From Armigeres subalbatus (taxonomy: Eukaryota; Arthropoda; Insecta; Diptera; Culicidae): a DNA stretch of 64,000 bases. Below the pieces are notes generated by a model, which did not search any database, had not been told where the DNA came from, and worked only from the letters and a program-made list of their open reading frames with translations. A program made the position numbers and the translations under genes. The stretch lies in assembly GCF_024139115.2 (NCBI RefSeq), contig NW_026942435.1, positions 28,758-92,757 of the forward strand. The letters run 5' to 3'. Within the stretch, counting starts at the first letter, position 1. Each line of letters starts with the position of its first letter. Shown piece after piece: positions 13,112-25,159 of this stretch.

Positions 13112-15600
13112 CTATGCAGCTCTACGGAACAAAAAGGCAGAGACGGAACAAAAAAAAACTTTAAAGAAAAAAAAAAACAAAATATTAGTTTTTGATGTCA
13201 GAAGCACAAAGAAAACTATATATGGCCTGCATATAGACAACATCACGATCTCCCAAAACACCTTGATCTTCCCTGAAGGGTTGCTTACCTCGGGCCACAA
13301 GGGTATCCAATAATTGCTCTCTAGAGGCGTCATTTTCAAGTTGCTATCGACAAAGTTTATTCTGTACGGATGTGCGTTTAGTGAATAGTGATTAGACATA
13401 AGTCTCGACATCACGCGAATGAAGCCTCGACTTAAGTCCTCATCTCTAAACCACGCTCGCCCAGAAACTTTTGGATATATAGAAAATAGCCACCATCCAA
13501 GTTCGTTGTGTGTCCAATATCTTTGCCAACTTTGAAGAGTACTCTGACGGACTAATGGGAAAAACTCGTTGCTCGAGAATTGTCTATCATAAACCTCACC
13601 TTCCTGTACGCCCACCTTTGCCAGCGAGTCTGCCTTCTCATTGCCGTAGATTGAGCAGTGAGATGGGACCCAAACAAAGGTGATCTTTCGACCAAAACAC
13701 GCATCTGCTCTCTTATGTTTGTAAGAAAGTAAGATGCGTGCTTTACAGGTTTCATCGACCGGAGTGCCTCGATAGAACTAAGACTATCCGAGAAGATGAA
13801 ATAATGGTCTACGGGCTGATTGGAAATTATCCCCAAAGCGAAGTTAATTGCTGCCAGCTCAGCAATATAAACCGAACACGGCTCCTGAAGTTTTCGGAAG
13901 ATGGTTGAACGTGCATTGAAACCACCGAAGCCAGTGGATCCGTTGATGCGAGAACCATCAGTGAAATATCTGTTGTTGCAATTGACATGTTCATATTTTT
14001 CTGAAAAAAGTGAGGGAATAGATATTTGTCGAAGATGATGTGGTACTCCTTGAATAGCGTGTTTCATGGACAGATCGTATTCAATTGAGGAACTGTCGTT
14101 GACGAAGTGAACTCGAGTTTGATTATAACACGGAAGACAAAGATCTGAAGAAATGTAGTTGAGATAGACTTGTTCCACATTTGACGAGTATTCTATGTGA
14201 GAGCTCCCAGCAACGGTGCTTTAAAGGAGTGACTCCAGCAAGCACCTCCAGGCTCATGTTATGCGTTGAATGCATGCAGCCAAGGGCAATACGCAAACAA
14301 CGATACTGAATTCGTTCCAATTTGATGGTGGCAATCAGCTGCTGAGAGGAAGCAGAAAGAGCCATGCTCTAAAACAGAGAGAATAGTCGTTGTATAGAGT
14401 TTGGTGAGGTCTTCCGGGTCTTTTTGTATCAAATACTCAGAATGGAATTTCCAAGTACATTTAGAATAAAACACGACCCCAAGGTATTTAGAAGATAAAG
14501 ATTGGTTGATGTCATCATTCAACAGTTTCAGTTTCAGTTGAGCTGGGTACCGCTTCCTAGTAAACACAACCAACTGAGTTTTTTTGCGGTGAAAACTCGA
14601 TCCCTAAATGTCTGGCCCAAACAGTCAGATTATCCAGGGTACTTTGCAATGGTCCTTGCAAGACAGCTGCACATGGACCTCTTAGAGAGACTACGGCATC
14701 ATCTGCAAGTTGTCTGAGCGTACATTGTCCTTCCAAACAATTGTCAATATCTTTTACATAGAAATTATAAAGCAAGGGACTTAAACATGATCCTTGGGGA
14801 AGGTCCATGTAGCTATTTCTGGAAGTTGTTCATTTGTTTTTCTGACAACACATTGTACAAGAAATTATTCAAAATAACGGGTAATCCACTACTGTGCAGA
14901 TTGCCTGACAGTACTTCTATGGAAACTGAATCAAAAGCGCCCTTAATGTCCAAGAATACTGAAGCCAACTGCTCCTTGTGCGCAAAGGCCAGTTGCATGT
15001 CTGAAGAAAGCAGCGCTAGACAATCGTTTGTTCCTTTCCCTTTTCTATGCAATGCTTTTTGTTCGACCCAATGGTCGACTCTTGAAAGGATCATTTTCTT
15101 TAATAATTTTCTCATGCATGATAGCATGGCAATCGGTCGGTATGAATTGTGATTAGACGCTGGTTTCCCAGGCTTTTGAATAGCTATTACTTTGACCTGT
15201 CGCCATTCAAGGTGGCACAATGTTGTACTCCATGAAGCAGTTGTACAGGTCAAGTAATCGTCTTTTTGCGATATCTGGGAGGTTTTTAAGAACATTAAAT
15301 TTGATGTTATCGCATCCCGGAGCAGAGTTATTCGATGAAAGAAGAGACATAGAAAGTTCCAGCATTGAGAATGGTCCACCCAAAGAACCGGAATCAGTGA
15401 CTGATTCTCGAAATGGCGGTTCTGCTGGTACGGAATCTGGACAGACCTTATTTGCGAAGTTGAATATCCATCGATTGGAGTATTCTTCACTCTCGTTGGT
15501 GGAAGTGCGGTTCCGCATGTTGCGGGCCGTTTTCCAAAGTTTTGTCATTGAGGTTTCTCGCGATAGTCCCTCGACAAAACGTCGCCAGTAGCTACGTTTT
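13112..15600 (-). pseudogene. I-type LINE ORF2, reverse transcriptase and RNase H part
   Basis: Minus-strand fragments in several frames together give the C-terminal two thirds of ORF2. They cover the thumb-side linker (YWRRFVEGLSRET), YRPIAMLSCMRKL, FLDIKGAFDSVS, the LPQGSCLSPLLYNFYV motif and LADDAVV, the equivalent of the catalytic YADD. An RNase H domain follows, with FTDGSRINGSTGFGG, IAELAAINFAL, FSDSLSSIEAL and the final HCSIYGNEKAD. At least four frameshifts occur. The reading frame breaks at 15600 at the Helitron-like insertion and continues at 22510. Confidence 0.85.
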
Positions 15601-15770
15601 GACGTAGGACTTACGTCTCTCTTTACTATACCGGGTGTCATTTCAAATTTTTTTTAAATCGACCGTGTTACGCTGTGTTGAAAGATTTCAAACGTAAATA
15701 GCTTTTGCCCTATTGAACAGTTTTCTGCAGTTAACCACTCAATCAACAGCTTTCAAGTATGCCTTTCATA
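15601..15770 (+). promoter_or_regulatory. Conserved 5' domain of family A (terminal near-palindrome)
   Basis: The 5' terminus GACGTA-GGACT-TACGTC is followed by ACCGGGTGTCATTTC, CGTTACGCTGTGTTGAAAG and an AAACGTAAATAGC block. The same order recurs at 16584, 17435, 27449, 28454, 29739, 51384 and 52178. Each occurrence starts after a T run, except 27449, which follows AAATATT. It marks the start of each internal module as well as the element end. Confidence 0.75.
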
Positions 15771-17670
15771 TTCATGCTTGATAATATCCGAAAACTTGTT
15801 TCAATAAGCCCAAAACTGTTTTCAAAGCAAAATATTGAATTCACGAGAACCTATAAATATGAGTACCGCATCATTCTTGCATCATTCCATTGCCACGCTC
15901 TGATTGGTGCAGACGTCAACGAATGAGCTCTCGCTAGGTCAGGAAGGCATAAAAAAGCGCAGCACGATTTTTTTCCTCTCAAGCTGACCCTGAGATCTGA
16001 CAAGAACAGGCAAAGCAACCACAGCATCGCCAGAACTTTTGAAGTGTTGCTCCATCGTCTCAGCCACGCAATCGCAAACTTAAGCTTTCTCAAGGGCAAG
16101 GCAGAATCGTCAGCATCATCGGAATTTGTCGAGGCCACCGCACAAAGGAGAAGCCTACCGTAAGCGCGGCTCGGCGGTGTGACGATAGACTGTTAATGAC
16201 AACACTGATCAAGATGAATTATTGACAGTGGCTGATTTTCTACCCGCCACTTCCACAGCCAGGCGCTATCGTATATACGCAAATAGCCGGCATGAGTTAA
16301 CCTCCAGAAATTTATATGGCGAAAGACATCTAACGCGGGTTTTCTTAAAATTAGGAACTTTGAATATGAAAAACTATATGGTACCGGTTATGATGGATGG
16401 TGTTCGCTAGCAAATATTTTTTTTGATTAAGGTGCTTAAATTTGAGAAATCGAACCTTAGATGCCTTTCGCCACACTGCTTTCAGAAAGTTAACTTCTAG
16501 TGTGCCCCTGTACGTTCAAAGTGGACGATTCATTGATCAAGTTTTCTACGATCTCAAGTTTTCAAGATCTACTAAAGAGTTTTGACGTAGGACTTACGTC
16601 TCTCTTTACTATACCGGGTGTCATTTCAAAATATTCAAATCGACCGCGTTACGCTGTGTTGAAAGATTTTAAACGTTAATAGCGTTCGTCTCAGTGGACG
16701 AATTTCTGCGGTAAGCCCCTCAATCGACAGATTTCAAGTATGCCTTTCATGTCCATACTTGATAAGACCCGAAAAACTTGTTTCAATAGGCATGAAACTG
16801 TTTTCAATGAAAAACATTGAGATCAAAGGAACCTATAAATATGGGAACCGCATAATTCTTGCATCATTCCATTACCACGTTCTCATTGGTGCAGACACCA
16901 GCGAATGAGCAGCCGCTGGGTCTGCCGAGAAGCCATAAAATAGCGCAACGCGACAATTTTCATTATTTTTTTCTGTGTACCGGGTGTCATTTCAAAATTT
17001 CTAAATCGGCCGCGTTACGCTGTGTTGAAAGATTTCAAACGTTAATAGCTTTTACCCTAGTGAACAGATTTCTGCAGTTAACCCCTCAATCGACAGCTTT
17101 CAAGTATGCCTTTTATATTAATGCTTGATAATATCCGAAAACTTGTTTCAATAGGCCTAAAACTGTTTTCAAAGCATAGCATTGAATTCACGAAAACCTA
17201 TAAATATGGGTACCGCATCATTCTTGTACCATTCCATTACCACGTTCTGATTGGCGCAGACGTCAACGAATGAGCTCACGCTAGGTCTGCTAAGAAGGCA
17301 TAAAATAGCGCAGCGCGAATTTTTCCTCTCAATCTGACCGAAACAGGCAAAGCAATAACAGCATCGCATCGTCGGAATTTTTGAACGATTGCATCATCGT
17401 ATCAGCCACGCATTCGCAAACCTAAGCCTTTTTGACGTAGGACTTACGTCTCTCTTCACTATACCAGGTGTCATTTCAAAATATTCAAATCGACCGCGTT
17501 ACGCTGTGTTGAAAGATTTTAAACGTTAATAGCGTTCGTCTCAGTGGACGAATTTCTGCGGTAAGCCCCTCAATCGACAGATTTCAAGTATGCCTTTCAT
17601 GTCCATGCTTGATAAGACCCGAAAAACTTGTTTCAATAGGCATGAAACTGTTTTCAATGAAAAACATTGA

Positions 17671-20369
17671 TGATGATGGTTTGTTTTTGAGGGATATTAA
17701 CTCAGGCGGTCATTCATCCCTAACTGTTGGTGTTTACAGTTGGTCGATCAGGTTGGTGTCCTTCAGGAATTCGATCAGTTTCTCTTCGTTGGGTGGCGAT
17801 AAAATCTCCTCAGGCGTGCTACTCAAATTTAAAGCCAAGCGTTGCGTTGCATAAGCGTTACATTCTGATAGTATATGGGTGACAGTGAGGGGGATATTGC
17901 AAGTGGTGCATATTGGGGGTTCGGTTTTTTCGAGTATGTATCTATGGGTAAGGCGAGTATGGCCGATTCGTAGACGGGAGAGAGTGCGACGATATTTCGG
18001 GTTTTTGGCCAGGGTAAAGTGGATGGTTTGATTCTTCTCAAAGCAACGTCTCTGTTTGAGAACCATTTGGATTCCCAATGTTCTCGAATTGTTCCCTTGA
18101 CCCATCTTACAGTGTCCATGGAGGGGACAGAGACAGCCTCAGGGCTGGCTTCCCGACCGGCACCAGCCAAACGGTCGGCCTCCTCGTTGCCATGGATACC
18201 GGAGTGTCCGGGCAACCAGCAGAACGCGACGTTATTGGCCACAGCCAGTCTTTCTGCCTCCTGAAGCCATGGATGCTTTGAGGAGGAGGATTTCATCTCT
18301 TGGAGACAGCTGGCAGAGTCGCTAAATATGATAGTGGGGGAGTCGGTAATGTGGGTGGTTAGGTTAGAGGCTATCATTAACGCATAAGCTTCAGCACTGA
18401 ATATGGAACAGAGAGGGGGGAGGGAAGAACTTATATTGGGGAGAGTTGTTTTGCTGGAGATTCCATAGCCTACTTTGCCGTTGCACACTGAGCCGTCAGT
18501 GTAGATGTATTGGTGGTTGGGGTATTTTTCGGCTCGGAGTTTGTGGAAATGCGATTGTATAATGGCAGGGGGGTCACCAGCTTTTACTTGTTTGAGAAGT
18601 GAGAGATCGATTTTGGGGGGAGACTGGTTCCATGGTCTATTTTTGGCTCTAGGGAGGATGGCTATTGGTGGGATTTCATTGTTTGTAAGGGATTTAAGTA
18701 GGTTATTTGCTCTATTGACTAACGGGATTTCCTGGCGACCACCAAGGCTGAGCCATCTGATGGCCCTCCTCATCACGCCGACCGTCAGGAAGTGGCTCGA
18801 AAGGAAGTTGACCACATTCAGATGTAATGGCAGAGGTGGGACTGGTGATGAACACGCCAGAGGCATAGCGGAAGGCTTTGTTGTACAATGGGCGAAGTTT
18901 TTTGGTGATGAGATCACCGCCTCTACTAAAAAGTCCTACACCATAGAACATCTTGGGCAACAACCAGCCATTAATGATCCGAATGATGGTTGCCCTTTGT
19001 CCGCTTGGGATTCTATATCCGATCACTTTAATTAATTGCAAGCGCTTTTCGATTGACTTTCTAACGGTATCGGCGTGGTGACCAAAGCTCAGAGTGCGGT
19101 CCAGGTGTACACCAAGGATTTTGAGGGATGTTTGGGATTTTATAGGGCAGTTTTTCAGACTGAGATCGGGTAACTTGCTAACTCCTTTTCTGTTCTTGCT
19201 GATGTGGAGCAGTTGGGATTTTTCAGGGGATATTGTGAAACCATGATTATCGGCCCATTCGGAGACAGTGTTGACGGCGGATTGGATTTTCTTTCTGGCC
19301 AGTGATTTGAAGTTATTGAAGGAAAGTATTATTATGTCATCTGCGTAGACAAGAATGTAGATATGGGGTGGGATGTTTTGAATAGGGACTGCATACAGAT
19401 CAGGAAAAGTGTGGGAGCTATTACCGAGCCTTGGGGAATTCAATTTTCTTGATTCCTCACCTCAGAGCGGGTGTTGTAGATCATGACCCTGAAACTCCTG
19501 CCGTCAAGAAAGCTTTGTACGTAACGACCCATGCGACCTTTGATTCCCCATTCCTCAAGAGACTTGAGGATGGGAAAACGCCACGCACGGTCGTATGCTT
19601 TCGACAGATCAAGAGAGACAACGTCACCGTGACAACCTCTCTCGAGGTTGGAATCAATGATATCCTCCAGCTCAGCAAGATAGTCGTCGGTGCTTTTGTG
19701 GGGACGGAAAGCAAACTGTCTGTTGTCCAGAAGTCCCTGTGATTCCAGGAGAGAGATGAGTCGCCTGTTGACCATCTTTTCAAAAATCTTCCCGATACAG
19801 TTCAGCAGGGTTATGGGACGGTAACTATCGGCGCTATGTTTGTTTTTGTCGGGTTTTGGGATCGGGACAACTAAGCCTACTTTCCAGGATGGTGGGATTT
19901 CACCCTTGTTCCAAATGGTGTTAAACATGGAAAGGAGAATCGATTTGGCAATGGGTGGAAGATTTTTGAAAAGGGGATAGCCTACGTCGTCTGGGCCAGC
20001 AGATGACCCACTGACTCTCTGTAGTGCCCATTCTAATTCTTCGCGGGAAAATTCGAAGTTGTAATCCGGGTTATTGTCAGTATCGAAACAAGGAGGGGTG
20101 GATTCTTGGGAGGCTTTTAAGGTCAAAAACTGATTGGAATAGTTGGCTGATGAGGAAGAGAGGGAGAAGTGGTCAGCAAGGTGTTCGGAGATTAGTGATG
20201 GGTTATCGGTGATTTGATTATTGATCCGGATTTTGGTGGGTTGTTGTTTTTTATTCCCATTCAATTTATGGACCTTGTCCCACAGTTCCTTTGATGAGCT
20301 TTCTGGGTTGATGGAAGAGATGAATTCATCCCAACTATCCTGTTTGGCTTTGCTGAGATTGGGATTGAG
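17671..20369 (-). mobile_element. 5'-truncated LINE nested in family A copy I
   Basis: It interrupts the sequence AAAAACATTGAG|ATCAAGGGAACC, which is continuous in family A at 16806 and 29962. A short duplication, ATTGA, flanks it (17666-17670 and 20370-20374). The minus-strand 3' tail is a TCA-type repeat next to 17671. The 5' truncation lies inside ORF2, just upstream of the reverse transcriptase. Confidence 0.82.
17734..20369 (-). pseudogene. LINE ORF2 fragment: reverse transcriptase, RNase H and CCHC tail
   Basis: The minus-strand frames give the reverse transcriptase core: GLVVPIPKPDKNKHSADSYR, PITLLNCIGKIFEKM, SLDLSKAYDRAW and LVYADDIIIL with the catalytic YADD. The PQGS motif region near 19430 is split by a frameshift. 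RNase H follows with YTDGSVCNGKVGYG, FSAEAYALMIA, FSDSASCLQEM and the closing LPGHSGIHGNEEADRLAG. The C-terminal zinc motif is CTTCNIPLTVTHILSEC. RNase H plus this tail places it in the I/R1/LOA superfamily; I cannot fix the clade. There are at least three frameshifts. Confidence 0.85.
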
Positions 20370-20817
20370 ATTGAGATCAAGGGAACCTATAAATATGGGT
20401 ACCGCATAATTCTTGCATCATTCCATTACCACGTTCTGATTAGTGCAGACACCAGCGAATGAGCAGCCGCTGGGTCTGCCGAGAAGCCATAAAATAGCGC
20501 AACGCAATTTTTTCCTTTCATTCTGACCGGGACAAGCGAAGCAACCGCATCATCGATTGAACAGCACTCACACCTTTTAGCAGGGAATGAAGTCTCCACC
20601 GACCGCTTTTTCGGCTCGACACCATCGAAGCGACCATCATGAGCCGAAACCTAGCCAGTACAGCAGCAGTCCACCCTACAGACCCGACAAAGCAGCAATG
20701 CTGAGCAGATACCGGCAGCAGCAGCAGAGTCGAGCCGAGACCGGCCGGCATCGGTGCTGAGCCGAGACAGGCTGAAGAAAAGCCACATGATGCAGCATGT
20801 ATGTCCAAAAAACAAAC

Positions 20818-20833
20818 GGTTCTTCAGAGAGCC
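20818..20833 (+). terminator. Histone-type stem-loop variant, family A copy I module 3
   Basis: GGTTCT-TCAG-AGAGCC pairs over all six stem positions, with one G-U pair. It matches 14 of 16 positions of GGYYYUUYUHARRRCC; the two loop bases differ. The same sequence occurs at 30409 and 52846. Confidence 0.45.
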
Positions 20834-21630
20834 AATAATAGAGATCAATATCAATGCTTTCAATACCCTTCGGGATAGAAATTGTACTTGGGTGCCAAAT
20901 CCAATATTCTAGAGATAAAATTTTATGCGTGATTTTCATAAATAGCGTCAAAACTAACAGTAGATAATTTTTCTGATCTAACCGCGAAGTGGACGAAGGA
21001 CTTCGCTTGACCATGCCTTTAAAGATTCATAAGATGTCCAAATCTCTCACATAATCTTATTTGGATAAAGAAAACACCGATTACAGCTAAAACATTAATA
21101 AACTATCAATCGATTTTTCATCAAATGTTGGATTTTTTGGCATTGATCAAGAAATATCTAGATAAACATTGTTTGCTACTGACAGCACACAAACCGAACG
21201 TGACTGAATGATCGTCCCATGTTACCAATGCTAAATCTTATCACTAGAAATCCCATGTTCAGGTGTTTCCTTCCTTCTACTACTAACAATGTTGTCTCAG
21301 AAAAGAACACGTACTTCCCACTGAACTGCAATTCTAAGCTCGCTTGCCCGGCTTATTGGCCTGTATCAAGCGAAAAGTCCCGTTAGGAAATAGACGCCAG
21401 CAGCGAGCAACAAGCGTAAAAAAGAGGAAGCCCTTCTCGAACGCGTTGATGATGATGACGCTTTGGCTGACAAAGAAGCGGGATACAAGACACTAGCTGA
21501 TTGGCCAAGAGATAGCCAATTGGGAAGCAGAGAAGATTCAAAATTAAGTAGGTATAAAAGAAAAGTGATAGAAATTCGCGGTTATTTGAAAAGATCGTTT
21601 TCTTACTTTTTGCACTTAGCCGAAGCAAAC

Positions 21631-21646
21631 AGCCTTTTTCAAGGCT
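21631..21646 (+). terminator. Histone-type stem-loop variant near the 3' part of family A copy I
   Basis: AGCCTT-TTTC-AAGGCT has a perfect 6-bp stem and the canonical UUUC loop, matching 14 of 16 consensus positions. It recurs at 31247. There a TATAAAAG box and a GCATTCAGTC initiator-like sequence lie about 115 and 80 bp upstream. Confidence 0.45.
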
Positions 21647-21927
21647 CTAAGAGTTAAAAATAATGTTCTTCAGTCGCTATCGCACGCATTAGGAGGCCCT
21701 TCAGTGGAGGGGCTGAGATACAGTCTACATCCCCTGCTGAGCCAACGTGTGGCTTACTTCAGGCAGTCCTTCAGTGGGAAGGTTGCCACTGTCGAGGCTA
21801 ATATTCCGTGACCGGACAGATACTTCCTGAATATTTTTTTTGATGATTCTTGTTCGAGGTAGATTTGATTTCTGTGTCGGTTTGATGGGAAGATTTTGTC
21901 AAGGAATGGTATGCAACGCCGATTATT

Positions 21928-22371
21928 AGCATTAGCATTAGCATTGAGCAATTCGCACAAATTCGTAGGTGGTACAAGCCTGGACTATTGTGTGAGAGTA
22001 GCATCACTTTCATCCGTTACCACAGATATTGATTTGGGACTAATCACTATCTCTTAGATGGAAGCAATGCACTCTCTCCAATAGTCCAGAACTGTCCTGG
22101 CCACGTCCTTGCGAATGCTGGGGAAGGGGAAGGATGGTTAGTCGGACACCTACTTAAGAAAGATGCAGAGAACTCTACGACCTCTCACAGGTGCCACGGG
22201 AGGTTTTGTTAGTGTGGAAGGTTATAACAGTAGGAATAGTGTTGGTAGAACGTGAAACACAGAAAGAACTATGATAGAAATACAAAGTAGGAAAGGGACG
22301 AGCCTGGAATTTAATCCACGACCTCCTGCTCATAAGGCAGAAGCGGTAGCCACTAGACCACCGAGCTCGTC
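21928..22371 (-). mobile_element. tRNA-derived SINE, 444 bp, in family A copy I
   Basis: A 21-bp target duplication starting TGGTATGCAACGCC lies at 21907-21927 and 22372-22392. The empty site is present in copy II at 31488-31508. On the minus strand the head (about 22300-22371) is tRNA-like, with box A TGGTCTAGTGGCTA and a box B-like GTGGATTAAATTCC. The 3' tail is a TAATGC repeat beside 21928. The tRNA-like head and long duplication identify a target-primed SINE; the family name is not certain. Confidence 0.8.
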
Positions 22372-22509
22372 TGGTATGCAACGCCGATTATTTATCCAAA
22401 ATAGTTGATGTGGAAAATTTGGACATATTATGTATCTTAAAGGCATGGTGAAGTCAAGTCCTACGTCCACTTAGCGGTTATGTCACAGACATTACCCACT
22501 GTTCGTTTT

Positions 22510-23552
22510 TTAGCCTTGGGAAGATTTTTTAGCTTTCTTTCAAGCCTCAAATACTCTTCGAAAAGCTCAGACCTTCCGTATTTACGGAAAGCCTTGAAGG
22601 CATCAGATTTCTCAGAATACAACTTAGTACATTCATCATCCCATTCAGGAGTGGCTGGTCTTCTGATGACAGATGCACTTGGGACGCGTCGTTTCTGAGC
22701 ATCTAGTGCGCTTTTTTGAATCAACTCAATAAGGAATCGACATTCATCCAAAGGTGGAAGAGTATCAGTTGAGTCAATGCCAATTTTTACCGCCGATGCA
22801 AATTTTTGCCAGTCAATGTTCTTCGTGAGATCGAAAGGAACAATAACTGGCTCATATTGTTGATAGCCACTCTTAATTGTGGTGACTATCGGCATATGGG
22901 GATCTTGAATTACCTTCTACGTGCAATCTAATGATAGTAAATTTGAACATAAAGACAGATCAATACGGCTTTGTTGACCATTTGGTCCTAATCGAGTTAC
23001 TTCACCTGTGTTCAAAATATTCAAATTGAAATCGTCTCACAAATCATAGAAAATAGGCGCTCTATAATCGTCATACGTTTCGCCCCATCCAATACCATGT
23101 GCGTTCATATCACCCAATATCAATACTGGAGATGATAGGAGGGAGACTGCGCTCCAAAAATGTCGACGATTAATAGAGGCATTTTGAGGAATGTACACTG
23201 AAGCTATGCAAAGATCTTTATTCTTCACATTTACTTGGCATGCGACGATTTCTAAGCCGGGAACAGTCGGAATGGGAATTCTGTAGAAGGAGTAGCATTT
23301 TTTGATCCCCAAAAGAACGCCACCATAATGATCATCCCGATCTTGGCGAATAATATTAAAATCGTGGAAGTTGATTTCATCTTCAGAAGAAAGCCATGTT
23401 TCACAGAGTGCAAATATATCGCAATCGGAATTGCGAATCAAAAATATGAACACGTCTAATTTATTTTTCAGACTATGACAGTTCCACTGCAGCACAGTGA
23501 TTGTATCTTGGATATTGGCCGTATTATCCATCGAAAGATACAATTCCTGCAA
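22510..23552 (-). pseudogene. I-type LINE ORF2, endonuclease part
   Basis: This is the N-terminal part of ORF2 of the 12813-26879 LINE. Apurinic-type endonuclease motifs are visible: VLQWNCHSLKNKLD, FALCETWLSSED, YGGVLLGIKK, ASVYIPQNA and LILGDMNAHGIGWG. The linker ending in LPKAKKR joins in frame to SYWRRFVEGL at 15590 once the insertion is removed. A stop and frame change lie between 22896 and 23036. The C-terminal side is cut at 22510 by the Helitron-like element. Confidence 0.87.
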
Positions 23553-23559
23553 GAAGGGG

Positions 23560-24902
23560 TCATGAAACAGTCAATTGCTTCAGATAACTTTCCACTGTTG
23601 GTATAAAGAGGTCAATGATTGGCCTCAACGAATTCGGAATATTGAATAAATTCAAAAAACGGTCCACAAGGTCCTTAAAGGAGATCAATCCTCGCTTGGA
23701 CGGAATACTTTTACTAGAAGTGCGAATTACTTTTTTTCTTTCGTTGATTCTCCTAGCCGGATGTTTCTTCGAAACATCGGATTTTGACAATGGCGGGAAT
23801 GCCTTACTGCAACTAGGATCAAAAGAAGCAGTAGGGACAGGTTGCTTCGGGATTTTAAATAAACCCCCATTACCTTCAGATTTTGCCAAGCTTTTATGGA
23901 TGATTTTTGTTCTCTTGCGGCGCGATCCCGGGGAAGACGGTTGCTTCCTCTTTTCGGGCACGTGTACCTCCGCAGGATCATCCATATCGGCTGCGTCAGA
24001 GTCCAATTCATCAATGGAGATGGAATCATAATAATCACTTACACGAACGGTGGCTGAAATAGCAGTCGATGCAGTGGCTGTGGCGGATGTGTCTTGCGAC
24101 TTAACCATTTCCGCATACGACTGCTTGGAGCGCTGTACCAACGAGCGCTTCACTTTTTGGGTGCGTTTTTTGTACACCGAGCATTCCTGCAAACCATGGG
24201 GAGGATTTAGACCTCAATAAGCACATTTTGTTGCCTGTTGCTGGCAGGACTCCTCCCGATGCCTCTCAGAACATTTGCCACAACGTGGATTGTTGTCACA
24301 AAACTCGACAGTGTGACCAAGATGTTTGCAATTGGGACAATTAAATACCCTTGGCACAAAAAGACGCACCGAAAATAGCATGTTTCAATATCAACATATT
24401 TTGGGAGCATCGAACCGGCAAACGTCACCCGAAGCGAACCTGACTTGGAATATACCTTCTTTCCATCTACCGTGGCTGCTGAATGCAATTCCTTGCAGTC
24501 CAGAATATCCACGGTAGACTCCATTGCATTTTTTAGGCGGCCTTTTCCCGCAAGCACATCCTTGCAAGTCAGGCTCACTGCGTTGATCACACCTTCAATT
24601 TCGACCTCCCGCGAGGGGACATTAACCAAAAATTCAACATTGTACGCCCTGTCGCCAGCAATTTCATTCGCCATCTGGTATGTAGGTGCGGTGATGCGTA
24701 GTTTGTTCCTGTTGATCTGATTGAATTCAAGCTTCGGAAAACGACGCGTCAAATCTCGTTTAATGCCGAGAAAACCTAGGCTTTTTACTTTCTGCCGAAA
24801 GTAAACAACCCAAGGCCCAGGCGAAGCCGCATGGTACAATCGAGTGCGCCCTCCATCTTTAGCAGGCACATTGCTTTCTCCAGTCTCCGCCTCCATTCTC
24901 AT
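23560..24902 (-). pseudogene. I-type LINE ORF1, nucleic-acid-binding Gag-like protein
   Basis: The N-terminal part (24902 downward) carries the RRM-like region PWVVYFRQKVKSLGFLGIKR with LRITAPTYQMANEI. After a frameshift near 24340 a zinc knuckle is read as CPNCKHLGHTVEFC (CX2CX4HX4C), followed by CGKCSERHREESC. The C-terminal part (24192-23560) is Ser/Lys-rich with basic clusters such as RKRTKI and ends just before ORF2. It would bind LINE RNA. At least two disruptions make it inactive. Confidence 0.85.
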
Positions 24903-25159
24903 CCCGCAAGGTGGAAGGATAATTTTGCTTATACTATCTTAAAACTAATAGCAAATTAGAAAAAAAAAAACTTTAAAAAACTAATTTGATTAATTATAAG
25001 CAGTCCCACTCTGTATTAAACAGAAGGGAGAACAATAAAAAGTTTTGCCACATATCTGCCCCTGCTGCTGTAGGTAGCAGCAGTACCAATAGCCTGCTTC
25101 ACTGACGTTGCCAGAAGCAGCTACTTCGCTCGCCGACAGCGATCGCCTTGGATCCGTAG
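24903..25159 (-). promoter_or_regulatory. 5' UTR of the I-type LINE, inner part
   Basis: This minus-strand leader sequence lies upstream of ORF1 and is rich in GCTGCT and GGCGAGCG-like segments. It continues beyond the Transib-like insertion at 26784-26879, where the LINE starts next to its target duplication. The internal promoter expected for I-type LINEs would be in the first 100 bp (26780-26879), but I cannot define its boundaries. Confidence 0.55.

Larger units (their letters stand above)
15601..22509 (+). mobile_element. Helitron-like family A, copy I (nested LINE and SINE inside)
   Basis: It starts with GACGTAGGACTTACGTC directly after TTTT inside the LINE ORF2. It ends with AAGTCCTACGTC, which inverts the start, then CACTTAGCGG, the hairpin ATGTCACAGACAT and GTTCGTTTT. 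The flanks rejoin to restore the LINE codons (AAA AAA CGT AGC TAC TGG on the minus strand) without other change. Module starts are at 15601, 16584, a partial one at 16976, and 17435. Internal insertions are a LINE (17671-20369) and a SINE (21928-22371). Without them the element is about 3.8 kb, comparable to copy II at 27449-31625. No transposase or helicase ORF is visible, so it is non-autonomous. Confidence 0.72.
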
